Part shown: positions 19,917-27,282 of the stretch, in pieces
Layout: each line of letters opens with the position of its first letter
Position numbering within the stretch: the stretch's first letter is position 1
NCBI RefSeq assembly: GCF_019890635.1
Contig: NZ_JAIOAB010000005.1
Span: 1 to 64,000, forward strand
Length of the DNA stretch: 64,000 nt
Source of the DNA: Streptomyces sennicomposti
GTDB lineage: Bacteria > Actinomycetota > Actinomycetes > Streptomycetales > Streptomycetaceae
Reading direction: 5' to 3'
Position numbers and translations under genes: made by a program
The notes under the pieces: model-generated
Databases searched by the model: none
What the model was told of the DNA's origin: nothing
Seen by the model: the letters and a program-made list of their open reading frames with translations, nothing else

Positions 19917-19967
19917 GGTGGATCGGCCGCCTGGCCGCCAGTCTCCTCACGTACGGGAAGTCGCAAC

Positions 19968-21056
<1,089 letters not shown>

Positions 21057-21104
21057 GTGGATGAAGTAACACCACGTCGCTGATGTGGCAAACAAGCAGA
21101 TCAG

Positions 21105-21136
21105 AAGGGGCCGGGTTTTCGAGAGCCCGGCCCCTT
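21105..21136 (+). terminator. Terminator just inside the inserted element, now serving ychF
   Basis: AAGGGGCCGGG (21105-21115) pairs perfectly with CCCGGCCCCTT (21126-21136) over a 10-base loop. It lies 49 bp after the current ychF stop. Confidence 0.8.
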
Positions 21137-21511
21137 CGTCCATACCGTGCTGCTTCGGTGCTGGTTTTCTGACGATTAGTCACCTCTGCTGGGCGCTGAG
21201 GATGGAACCGCTGTGACGACCTGATCGGTTGCGTCAGCTCCTACCTTCCGGCGCCGCCAAAGGTCAGGGGTGCAGGTAGCTGAGTGAGTAGGCCCTCGAT
21301 TAGAAGCCGTTGCACCAGCCATGCCGCGTCCTTTCGCTCGATGTTGACGCATCAAGCGTGGCCCGCCGCGCGCGGTTTTGACAGTTCTGGACAGTGTTGG
21401 ACGGCATCAGACGTCACTGGACGGGATCAGATGCGCGTCACGCGCAGTGGTCGAGGTTCGCCTCGGACAGGGAGACCCAAGCTGAGGGAGCCAGGGCTGC
21501 CGGATGGGCCC
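21137..21511. other. Gene-free part of the insert with 20-bp-spaced direct repeats
   Basis: No credible gene was found. TGGACGGCATCAGA (21398-21411) and TGGACGGGATCAGA (21418-21431) are spaced exactly 20 bp, two helical turns. A related TGGACAG lies 10 bp before the first. They precede the broken HTH gene and could be regulator-binding sites. Confidence 0.45.
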
Positions 21512-21833
21512 ATGCGACGGCTGAGTGAAGAGCTGCATGCGCTGCATCGGAAGGCCGGATTTCCAGCAACGCGTGAACTGGCCCGCAGGACGAACGGGGT
21601 CGGTAGTCACGGGCGTGTGCACGACCTGTTCTCAAATCCGGTGCTCCCCGACTGGAGTTTCCTCGCACTAGTCGTTCTGATTCTTGCTCAGGATATTGCC
21701 ACTGGAACCCGAGCCTGAAGTTGCTCGGTTCCACATGCTGTGGGATGGCGCGGCAATTGGAGAGCAGAAGGATGTGTCCAGCGAAGTGCTGAAGGCGCTG
21801 GAATGGCTGACGCTGCCGAATCAGGTGTCGTAA
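21512..21833 (+). pseudogene. Frameshifted HTH-type regulator fragment
   Basis: The first frame from ATG 21512 reads MRRLSEELHALHRKAGFPAT, then RELARRTNGVGSHGRVHDLF and SNPVLPDWSFLALVVLILAQ, resembling the helix-turn-helix module at the N-terminus of many actinobacterial regulators. It stops at 21718. A +1 frame overlaps and continues as LPLEPEPEVARFHMLWDGAA, ending WLTLPNQVS at the TAA of 21831-21833. That tail fits the usual end of the same module (a helix with RFHxLW). The break lies near 21680-21700. Together they look like one short gene (about 105 residues) broken by a one-base change. The family assignment is by pattern and is tentative. Confidence 0.5.
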
Positions 21834-22084
21834 ACGGTGGAGCGATGCCCGACGTGGACGACCCACACCACAAGCTCTCCCTTGTCGATCGTGTAGACGA
21901 CCCGGTAGTCGCCGACCCGCAGTCGACGGCGTTCTGGCTGTGACACGAGCGCGGTGGTGTTGAAGCCGAGGGGGTCGCGCTCCAGTTCGGTCAGTTTGGT
22001 CAGGATGCGTAGGGCCATGTCGCGAGGGATCTTCCGGAGCTCGGCCTGTGCCTCTGGCCGGAAGACGGTTCGGTATTCACTCAC
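21821..22084 (-). CDS. RelE/ParE-family toxin
   Basis: An 87-residue RelE-fold protein from a GTG start. Diagnostic blocks are YRTVFRPEAQAELRKIPRD, a middle helix (LRILTKLTELERDP) and the C-terminal strands RRLRVGDYRVVYTIDKGELV and VVWVVHVGHRSTVYD. Arg and Tyr residues at the usual mRNA-cleavage positions are present. Members cleave mRNA on the ribosome when free of antitoxin. It overlaps the antitoxin gene by 8 bp and is translated after it. It overlaps the convergent broken HTH gene at the 3' end by about 13 bp. Confidence 0.88.
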   Translation of the reverse strand: MSEYRTVFRPEAQAELRKIPRDMALRILTKLTELERDPLGFNTTALVSQPERRRLRVGDYRVVYTIDKGELVVWVVHVGHRSTVYDT

Positions 22085-22346
22085 CGCGCGCCAGCGTCTC
22101 CCTCATGATGTCCTCGATCGGGATGCCGGGTGCCGGGTTGGCCATGCGTTCGTCGATGATCCGGTTGATCTCGCGCTCTTCCCATTCCTGGTACTTGCGC
22201 AGCACCTCGATGGAGACGACGGCGGCAATCTGCTTGCCCCGTCGGGTGATCACGGTGGGCATGTCATCTCGATCGGCGCGCTCCACGACCTCGGCTAGGT
22301 GCGCACGTACGTCGCGGATGGACTCTATGGGCAGTGGCTGTGTCAT
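22077..22346 (-). CDS. Phd/YefM-family antitoxin
   Basis: An 89-residue antitoxin from ATG 22346 (an upstream in-frame start at 22382 lies within the promoter and is rejected). It reads PIESIRDVRAHLAEVVERAD, with the Phd DNA-binding fold, then MPTVITRRGKQIAAVVSIEV and an acidic helical C-terminus (EEREINRIIDERMANP) that should wrap around the toxin. It represses its own promoter in typical systems; a 10-bp palindrome overlaps the -35 here. It forms a two-gene operon with the RelE toxin. Confidence 0.88.
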   Translation of the reverse strand: MTQPLPIESIRDVRAHLAEVVERADRDDMPTVITRRGKQIAAVVSIEVLRKYQEWEEREINRIIDERMANPAPGIPIEDIMRETLARGE

Positions 22347-22353
22347 GCGCTCA

Positions 22354-22382
22354 AGCGTACCGAGTGTGCCATGTGTACACAA
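22354..22382 (-). promoter_or_regulatory. Promoter and operator of the phd-relE operon
   Basis: On the minus strand TTGTGT (22377-22382) and TACGCT (22354-22359) are separated by exactly 17 bases. The ATG follows 7 bases after the -10, so the mRNA is probably leaderless. The perfect palindrome TGTGTACACA (22372-22381) overlaps the -35 and is the likely antitoxin-binding site. Confidence 0.7.
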
Positions 22383-22507
22383 CCTGTCCCAGGTCGAGCG
22401 GGTTTTGCCGTGCCGGATGAGCTGGGTGACTTGTCACCGTGCTGGATAGGTGCTGGATAGCCACTTCCAGTACTGCGTTTACGCAGGTGGGAGCCCTGCG
22501 CCGCAGA

Positions 22508-22525
22508 TTCCGCTTCAACGTCTGA
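22508..22525 (+). other. Distal att-like copy of the ychF 3' end
   Basis: TTCCGCTTCAACGTCTGA would encode F-R-F-N-V-stop, the exact end of YchF, but it is detached from the gene. It differs from the proximal copy at one base (GTC instead of GTT for the last valine). This is probably the original chromosomal 3' end. Confidence 0.75.
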
Positions 22526-22536
22526 TACGTCCGGCG

Positions 22537-22578
22537 AAAGGCCGTCCGACCCGCGGTAGAGCGGGTCGGGCGGCCTTT
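22537..22578 (+). terminator. Displaced ancestral ychF terminator
   Basis: An 18-bp stem (22537-22554 with 22561-22578, one G-U pair) encloses the loop GGTAGA and begins 11 bases after the detached ychF stop codon. Its position makes sense as the original ychF terminator before the insertion. It may also terminate DUF6000 transcription from the other side. Confidence 0.8.
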
Positions 22579-22617
22579 GTCGTCCGCGCGGGCGACCGGT
22601 GCGCGGCCCTGACGGGA

Positions 22618-23247
22618 CTACGGGCGGGACCACCCGTCGGCGAACTCGCACTGGAGGTCCGTCGAGCGGCGCTGTTCCACGGGGGAGTAGCTGGGATAGC
22701 CGAGGCGTTCCACGCCCTTGACCCACTCGTCCCAGAGGCCGTCGGGCTCCGTGAAGCGGTCGGCGTGGCGGGTGCCGAGGTGGGCGTCGAGGCGGAGGAG
22801 GGCGCCGAGGGCGGCGGGCTGGTCGTAGTGGAGGTCGGTGCGGGGGAGGTAGCGGTCGAGGTAGGCGGTGAGGATCTCGGCGTCGGCATGGGTGCTGAAG
22901 CGGGCCAGGGCGAAGCAGTAGGCGCCGCCGGAATAGCAGACCTCGCTGGCCAGGAGCAGGTCGCCGATGCGTGCCCGGAACCGTTCGCGGCGGTGGACGC
23001 CGATCAGCCAGGCCGCGGTGAGGCGCGAGCGCCATTCGTAGCCGAGGAGGGCTTCCAGTTCCTCGTCGGTGATCGCGGCGGCGTCATCGATCAGGTGTCG
23101 GGTGAAGCGGGTGGTGTGCCGCCACCGGGGGCCCAGGAAGCGCCCGCCGTTCAGTACGAGATAGCGCGGGAGGCCCGCGTACGTCCGCGTCACGTACCTC
23201 TTGACCACATGGCCGCAGCCGATCTCCTCGGGGTGCCGGGACGGCAT
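22618..23247 (-). CDS. DUF6000-like protein of unknown function
   Basis: A 209-residue soluble, helix-rich protein. Conserved-looking blocks are RYVTRTYAGLPRYLVLNGGR, LLGYEWRSRLTAAWLIGVHR, RIGDLLLASEVCYSGGAYCF and LPRTDLHYDQPAALGALLRL, then DAHLGTRHADRF. This matches the Streptomyces DUF6000 family as I remember it; no activity is known. The ATG at 23247 has GGAGAGG upstream and lies 3 bp after the stop of the HEAT-like gene, so CPCC, HEAT-like and DUF6000 genes form one operon. Paralogues of such families often sit in accessory or toxin-immunity clusters, but that is only a possibility here. Confidence 0.65.
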   Translation of the reverse strand: MPSRHPEEIGCGHVVKRYVTRTYAGLPRYLVLNGGRFLGPRWRHTTRFTRHLIDDAAAITDEELEALLGYEWRSRLTAAWLIGVHRRERFRARIGDLLLASEVCYSGGAYCFALARFSTHADAEILTAYLDRYLPRTDLHYDQPAALGALLRLDAHLGTRHADRFTEPDGLWDEWVKGVERLGYPSYSPVEQRRSTDLQCEFADGWSRP

Positions 23248-23250
23248 GGG

Positions 23251-24009
23251 TCACCTCTCCGGGTGCAGGTCGGTGCGGTCGATCCAAGTGGGGGCGACGA
23301 AGGCATCATCGCCGACGGGGGCTTCGGAGGCTTCCAGGAGGGACCAGGCGCGGGACTCTTCGGCCATGTGCTCCCAGGGCGCGGTCCAGTCGGGTTCCCG
23401 GTCCAGGCCGGGGCCGGAGGCGCCGTACGTACGGCCAGCGTCCATGCGCCAGAACTGGGAGTAGAGGATCACCTGGGCGTGGTGGGCGAGGTCGTTGATG
23501 ACCTCGGTGAAATGGGCCGAGGGCCAGCCTGGGGCGTCGTCCGCGGTGGCGGCTCGTAGGCGCGCGGTGAGCGCCGGTACGACGGGGGTGCGTGCGCCGA
23601 GTGCGGTCAGCGCCCAGCGGATGCCGACGGACTAGTCCGGTGGGGTCGCGTGTTCCAGGCAGGCGCGGTGGGCGCGGTGCAGGGGCCCGGTGGCGCCGTC
23701 GGTCTCCAGGCTCGCCAGGGCCATGGCCGCCCATTCGCGGACGGTCGGGTGGTCGCTGCCCAGCAGGCCGATGAGAGCGGAACCGCAACGGGGATCGCCC
23801 ATCTCCTCGAAGACCGCGATGGCGGTCAGCTGACCGAAGCCGCCGAGGGAGGGCAGGCCGTCGACGAGGGCGGGGACGGCCTCGGAGCCGATGCCGATCA
23901 GTTCCGCGCGGGCGTCGTACGACGGGCCGGACGAGTCGTCGAGCTGCTGGACGAGTCTCTCGAGGCGAGCGGTCACTGGTGGTCGCGCCGCCAGAAGGTG
24001 GGCAGCCAT
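23251..24009 (-). pseudogene. HEAT-repeat-like protein interrupted by an in-frame amber codon
   Basis: From ATG 24009 the frame reads MAAHLLAARPPVTARLERLV, then ELIGIGSEAVPALVDGLPSL, QLTAIAVFEEMGDPRCGSAL and LLGSDHPTVREWAAMALASL. These are pairs of helices as in HEAT or PBS-lyase repeats. It meets TAG at codon 126 (23634-23632). The same frame continues open to a stop at 23251 as SVGIRWALTALGARTPVVPA, INDLAHHAQVILYSQFWRMD and APTWIDRTDLHPER. I read this as one 251-residue protein in which a sense codon (perhaps Trp, TGG) became TAG. The upstream CPCC gene overlaps its start (TGATG) and DUF6000 follows after 3 bp. A readthrough or sequencing error remains possible. Confidence 0.65.
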
Positions 24010-24224
24010 CAGCAGAGCACCGAGCGGTCGGCGGGGCACAGGGAGCGGTTCTCGGCCGCCCAGTCCTCGAAGGAGACCTTGTTCGTCCCGCCGGCCCTGG
24101 TGGGCCGGCGGGACGGGACCCCGTCGTTCTCCCGGAAGCAGAGGGGGCAGATCCCGTACGCGCCGGGCAACGCGTCCTCCAGCACGCGGTGCCCGCAGCA
24201 CGGACGGGGGCAGGAGTCGCTCAC
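24009..24224 (-). CDS. CPCC-family cysteine-rich protein
   Basis: A small protein of about 71 residues with the CPCC-type zinc-binding pattern: SCPRPCCGHRVLEDALPGAY then GICPLCFRENDGVPS. Two CxxxCC/CxxC-like knuckles should bind one metal ion. The GTG at 24224 is preferred because GAGGAG lies 9 bases upstream; the GTG at 24230 is closer than usual to the same site. Its stop overlaps the ATG of the HEAT-like gene (TGATG), showing translational coupling. The function of the family is unknown. Confidence 0.65.
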   Translation of the reverse strand: MSDSCPRPCCGHRVLEDALPGAYGICPLCFRENDGVPSRRPTRAGGTNKVSFEDWAAENRSLCPADRSVLC

Positions 24225-24412
24225 CTGCACAGTCTCCTCGCAAGCCTCACGGGCACGCCAGGGCTTTCGCCCCTCGAAGCCCCCGGCCAGTCCGCAGCCA
24301 GTCCGCGGGACACCCGTGATCGGCCGTCGGGAGGGAGTCAACACAGGCCGACGTGGAAGCCTCGTCTGGGTTGAGTAGGGGCCACGATCGGCACACCGAT
24401 ACGAGACGCCTG

Positions 24413-24446
24413 CTAATCTCGATGTTACTAACTTCGACGTTAGTAA
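24413..24446 (+). promoter_or_regulatory. A/T-rich operator-like repeats upstream of the ATPase-nuclease gene
   Basis: Two tandem 15-bp direct repeats, CTAATCTCGATGTTA (24413-24427) and CTAACTTCGACGTTA (24428-24442), overlap a perfect inverted repeat TTACTAAC-TTCGAC-GTTAGTAA (24425-24446). The block is strikingly A/T-rich and ends 4 bases before the GGAGG ribosome site. It probably contains a regulated promoter or binding site. Confidence 0.6.
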
Positions 24447-24459
24447 TGCGGAGGTAGGT

Positions 24460-25878
24460 GTGGTCGACTTTGTGGGCCGTCGGCAGGAGCTGGCGACACT
24501 CGAGCGTGAGCTGCGAAAGGTGGCGGCGGGGGTCGGCGGAGAACGGCCCGGCCGGTGCGTGATGTTGCGTGGGCGGCGGCGGGTGGGCAAGTCGCGGCTG
24601 GTCGAGCGGTTCGCGGAGCGTTCCGGGGCCCCGTTCTTGTTCTACGCGGCGACCGGCGCGTCTCCCCGGGACGATCTCGCGCGGCTTGCCCGGGACGCCC
24701 AGACGTCGACGCTGCCGTTGGCGGGGCTGGTGGCCGCCGCGCGGCCGGAGAGCTGGGACGCCGCGTTCGACGTCCTGGCCGCGGCGCTGCCCGCCGACCG
24801 GGCGAGCGTGCTGGTCGTCGACGAAGTGCCGTACCTGATGGATGCCGACGGCGCCTTCGAGGGTGTGCTGCAACGTGCCTGGAACCGGGTGCTGGAGACC
24901 AAGCCGGTGCTCCTGGTCCTCATCGGCTCCGATCTGTCGATGATGGAGGCACTGAACAGCTACGGACGGCCCTTCCACCAGCGTGGTCGGGAGATGGTGC
25001 TGGGACCCCTCAACCCCGCCGAGGTCGGGCGGATGCTCGGGCTGGGTCCGGCGGAAGCCTTCGACGCCGCTCTGGTGACCGGTGGGCTGCCGCTGATCTG
25101 CGCGGAGTGGCCGCGCGGAGCGGGGCTGTGGGATTTCCTGGGTGAGGCGCTGAGCGATCCGGTCTCGGCCCTGCTGGTGTCGGCCGAGCGCTCGTTGGCC
25201 GCCGAATTCCCCCCGCAGGCGCAGGCGCGCACGGTGCTGGCCGCCATCGGTAGTGGCGAGCGCACCTTCACCAACATCGCCAGGGCGGCCGGCGGGATCG
25301 GGGCCACGCCGTTGCAGCGAGCGCTGGAGCTGCTCACGGACAAGCGGATCGTCGCCGCGGAGCTGCCCGTGTCGCTGCGCCCGTCGAAGGATCGCCGCTA
25401 TCGGGTGGCAGATCCCTACCTGCGGTTCTGGCTGCATCTGCTGGGCCCGTCCATGGAGGAGATCGAGCGGGGGCGCGGCGATCTGACCCTGGCGCGTATC
25501 CGGGAGAACTGGACCAGCTGGCGCGGCCGGGCCGTCGAGCCCCTGGTCCGCGAGGCCCTGGCGCGGATCCTGCCCGACGGCAGGCTGCCCGCGGCCCCGG
25601 CGGTGGGCGGCTACTGGACCCGCACCAACGACGTCGAGATCGACATCGTCGGAGCGGACCGCGCCCCCATCGCCAAGGAACTGTTCTTCGTCGGCTCCGT
25701 CAAGTGGCTGGAACAGGCGCCCTTCGACCGGCACGATCTGGCGGCTCTCCACCGCCACCGTGCCGCTCTCACCGGCGAACCCGTCCCCGTCGTGGCGGTC
25801 TCGCGCAGCGGAGTCGAGTGCTCGGGGCTCGACGCCGCCTACGGTCCCGTCGATCTGCTGGCCGCCTGGTCACTGTGA
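24460..25878 (+). CDS. Archaeal-type ATPase fused to a DUF234-like nuclease domain
   Basis: A 472-residue protein from GTG 24460 (GGAGG 5 bases upstream). It starts VDFVGRRQELATLERELRKV and has a Walker A loop GRRRVGKS (38-45) and Walker B VLVVDE (about 117-122). A sensor-like VLIGSDLSMME follows. A winged-helix region (about 260-300) comes next, then YRVADPYLRFWLHLLGP and a C-terminal PD-(D/E)XK-like domain with NDVEIDIVG (about 389-397) and KELFFVGSVKW (about 406-416). This is the ATPase/DUF234 architecture of the MNS-type STAND NTPases, widespread in archaea and sporadic in bacteria. The biological role is unclear; sporadic distribution and the nuclease fold suggest a mobile or defence-associated function, which is inference. 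Confidence 0.82.
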   Translation: MVDFVGRRQELATLERELRKVAAGVGGERPGRCVMLRGRRRVGKSRLVERFAERSGAPFLFYAATGASPRDDLARLARDAQTSTLPLAGLVAAARPESWDAAFDVLAAALPADRASVLVVDEVPYLMDADGAFEGVLQRAWNRVLETKPVLLVLIGSDLSMMEALNSYGRPFHQRGREMVLGPLNPAEVGRMLGLGPAEAFDAALVTGGLPLICAEWPRGAGLWDFLGEALSDPVSALLVSAERSLAAEFPPQAQARTVLAAIGSGERTFTNIARAAGGIGATPLQRALELLTDKRIVAAELPVSLRPSKDRRYRVADPYLRFWLHLLGPSMEEIERGRGDLTLARIRENWTSWRGRAVEPLVREALARILPDGRLPAAPAVGGYWTRTNDVEIDIVGADRAPIAKELFFVGSVKWLEQAPFDRHDLAALHRHRAALTGEPVPVVAVSRSGVECSGLDAAYGPVDLLAAWSL

Positions 25879-26186
25879 GCGCGGAGGGAGGGCCCGGAGG
25901 AACGCGGCGCGGGCGGCATGACCCAGGTCGTGCCGCCCACCGGATCAGCTTCCGTCCTCGTCGTCCTCTCTCGTCTCCCACCAGCCGCGGTTACGGAGTC
26001 CGCATCACACACTGGACGAGCACCGGTTACGGTTACTCGTCCACCGTGCCCGCTTCCTGCCCGATCGCCCACCGCGTCCTCACCCTGCCCCCACCGTCCG
26101 TTCGTTAGCCTTGCCGCCACCCCGTGTCAGTCGTCGGGGCGGGGCAGTGGCCGTCGGGGTTCTGATCGGGATGGGAGAGAAGGCGT
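25879..26186. other. Gene-free gap with one hairpin
   Basis: No gene is supported. TGGACGAG (26013-26020) pairs perfectly with CTCGTCCA (26036-26043) across a 15-base loop; it could be a weak terminator or a regulator site. A ribosome site (GGGAGAGAAGG) precedes galE. Confidence 0.5.
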
Positions 26187-27182
26187 ATGGCTGTTCTGAT
26201 CGCCGGGGGTGCCGGGTATATCGGGAGTACCGTGGCTTCCGCTTGTCTGGATGCCGGGATCACTCCCGTGATTCTCGACAACCTCGCCCGGGGGCGGGCC
26301 GAGTTCGTCGAGGGGCGGGTCTTCTACCGGGGGGACATCGCCGACGGGGAAGTGGTCGACCGGATCTTCGCCGAGCATCCTGACATCTCCGCCGTGGTGC
26401 ACTGCGCGGCGCTGATCGTGGTGCCGGAGTCCGTGGCGGACCCGGTCGGCTACTACGAGGCGAACGTCGTCAAGAGCCTGGAGTTCGTGCGGCATCTGCG
26501 GCGCAACGGCTGCGACCGGCTCGTCTTCAGCAGTTCGGCGGCCGCCTACCGGGCCGAGGACGGCTCCGCCGTCACCGAGGAATCGCCGCTCGCGCCGCAG
26601 AGTCCGTATGCGCGGACCAAGGCGGTGTGCGAGGAGATGTTCGCCGACATCGCCGCGGCCGGGCAGCTGCGGGTGCTGTCGCTGCGGTACTTCAATCCCA
26701 TCGGCGCCGACCCGCAGTTGCGGACCGGCCTTCAGCTCAAGCGCCCCACCCACGCGCTCGGCATGCTGATCCGGGCCCATGAGGCGGGCACGCCCTTCCC
26801 CGTCACCGGGGTCGGCTATCCGACCCGCGACGGCACCGGCATCCGCGACTACGTCCACGTCTGGGACCTCGCCGCCGCGCACATCGCGGCGATCGAACGG
26901 TTCGACGACATCCTCACCCCGGCCCGGCCGTCGCTCGCCATCAATCTCGGCACCGGGTCCGGCACCACCGTGCGCGAGTTGTGCGCGGCGTTCGACAACG
27001 TCGTGAGCACCCCGCTGGTCACCGTCGACGCCGAGGCCCGTCCCGGTGACGTCGCCGGCGGGTACACCGTCGGCGACCGGGCCGAGAAGCTGCTCGGGTG
27101 GACGCCGAAGCTGTCCCTGGAGGACGGCATCCGCTCCGCGCTCGACTGGCTCCCCGTGCGCGACGCCATGCTGAAGGACTGA
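26187..27182 (+). CDS. galE: UDP-glucose 4-epimerase
   Basis: A 331-residue extended short-chain dehydrogenase. The NAD-binding loop is GGAGYIGS (7-14). The catalytic triad elements are FSSSAAAY (Ser near 116), Tyr141 and Lys145 (SPYARTK). The substrate region is LRYFNPIGADPQLRTG, with KRPTHALGMLIRA after it. It interconverts UDP-glucose and UDP-galactose for polysaccharide or galactose metabolism. It stands alone, not in a gal operon, so it may be a second, cell-wall or exopolysaccharide-related copy. Its stop codon is the start of a heptamer repeat. Confidence 0.88.
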   Translation: MAVLIAGGAGYIGSTVASACLDAGITPVILDNLARGRAEFVEGRVFYRGDIADGEVVDRIFAEHPDISAVVHCAALIVVPESVADPVGYYEANVVKSLEFVRHLRRNGCDRLVFSSSAAAYRAEDGSAVTEESPLAPQSPYARTKAVCEEMFADIAAAGQLRVLSLRYFNPIGADPQLRTGLQLKRPTHALGMLIRAHEAGTPFPVTGVGYPTRDGTGIRDYVHVWDLAAAHIAAIERFDDILTPARPSLAINLGTGSGTTVRELCAAFDNVVSTPLVTVDAEARPGDVAGGYTVGDRAEKLLGWTPKLSLEDGIRSALDWLPVRDAMLKD

Positions 27183-27255
27183 GGACTGAGGACCGGGGGA
27201 CTGGGGGCTGAGGACAAGGGGCTGAGGGCTGGGGACTGGGGGCTGGGGGATGGGA
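27176..27255. repeat. Heptamer-type repeats starting at the galE stop
   Basis: GGACTGA (27176-27182, containing the stop TGA) repeats at 27183-27189 and then degenerates into G-rich units (GGACCGG, GGGACTG, GGGGCTGA) up to about 27255. No gene is present. Confidence 0.75.
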
Positions 27256-27282
27256 CTATTGGGGGGAGGGTGAGGAGGGGGC

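Noticed and set aside
21057..22507. Insertion sequence in the ychF insert
   Set aside because: No transposase, terminal inverted repeats or short target duplication; the flanking repeat is the gene's own 3' end, which fits site-specific integration better.
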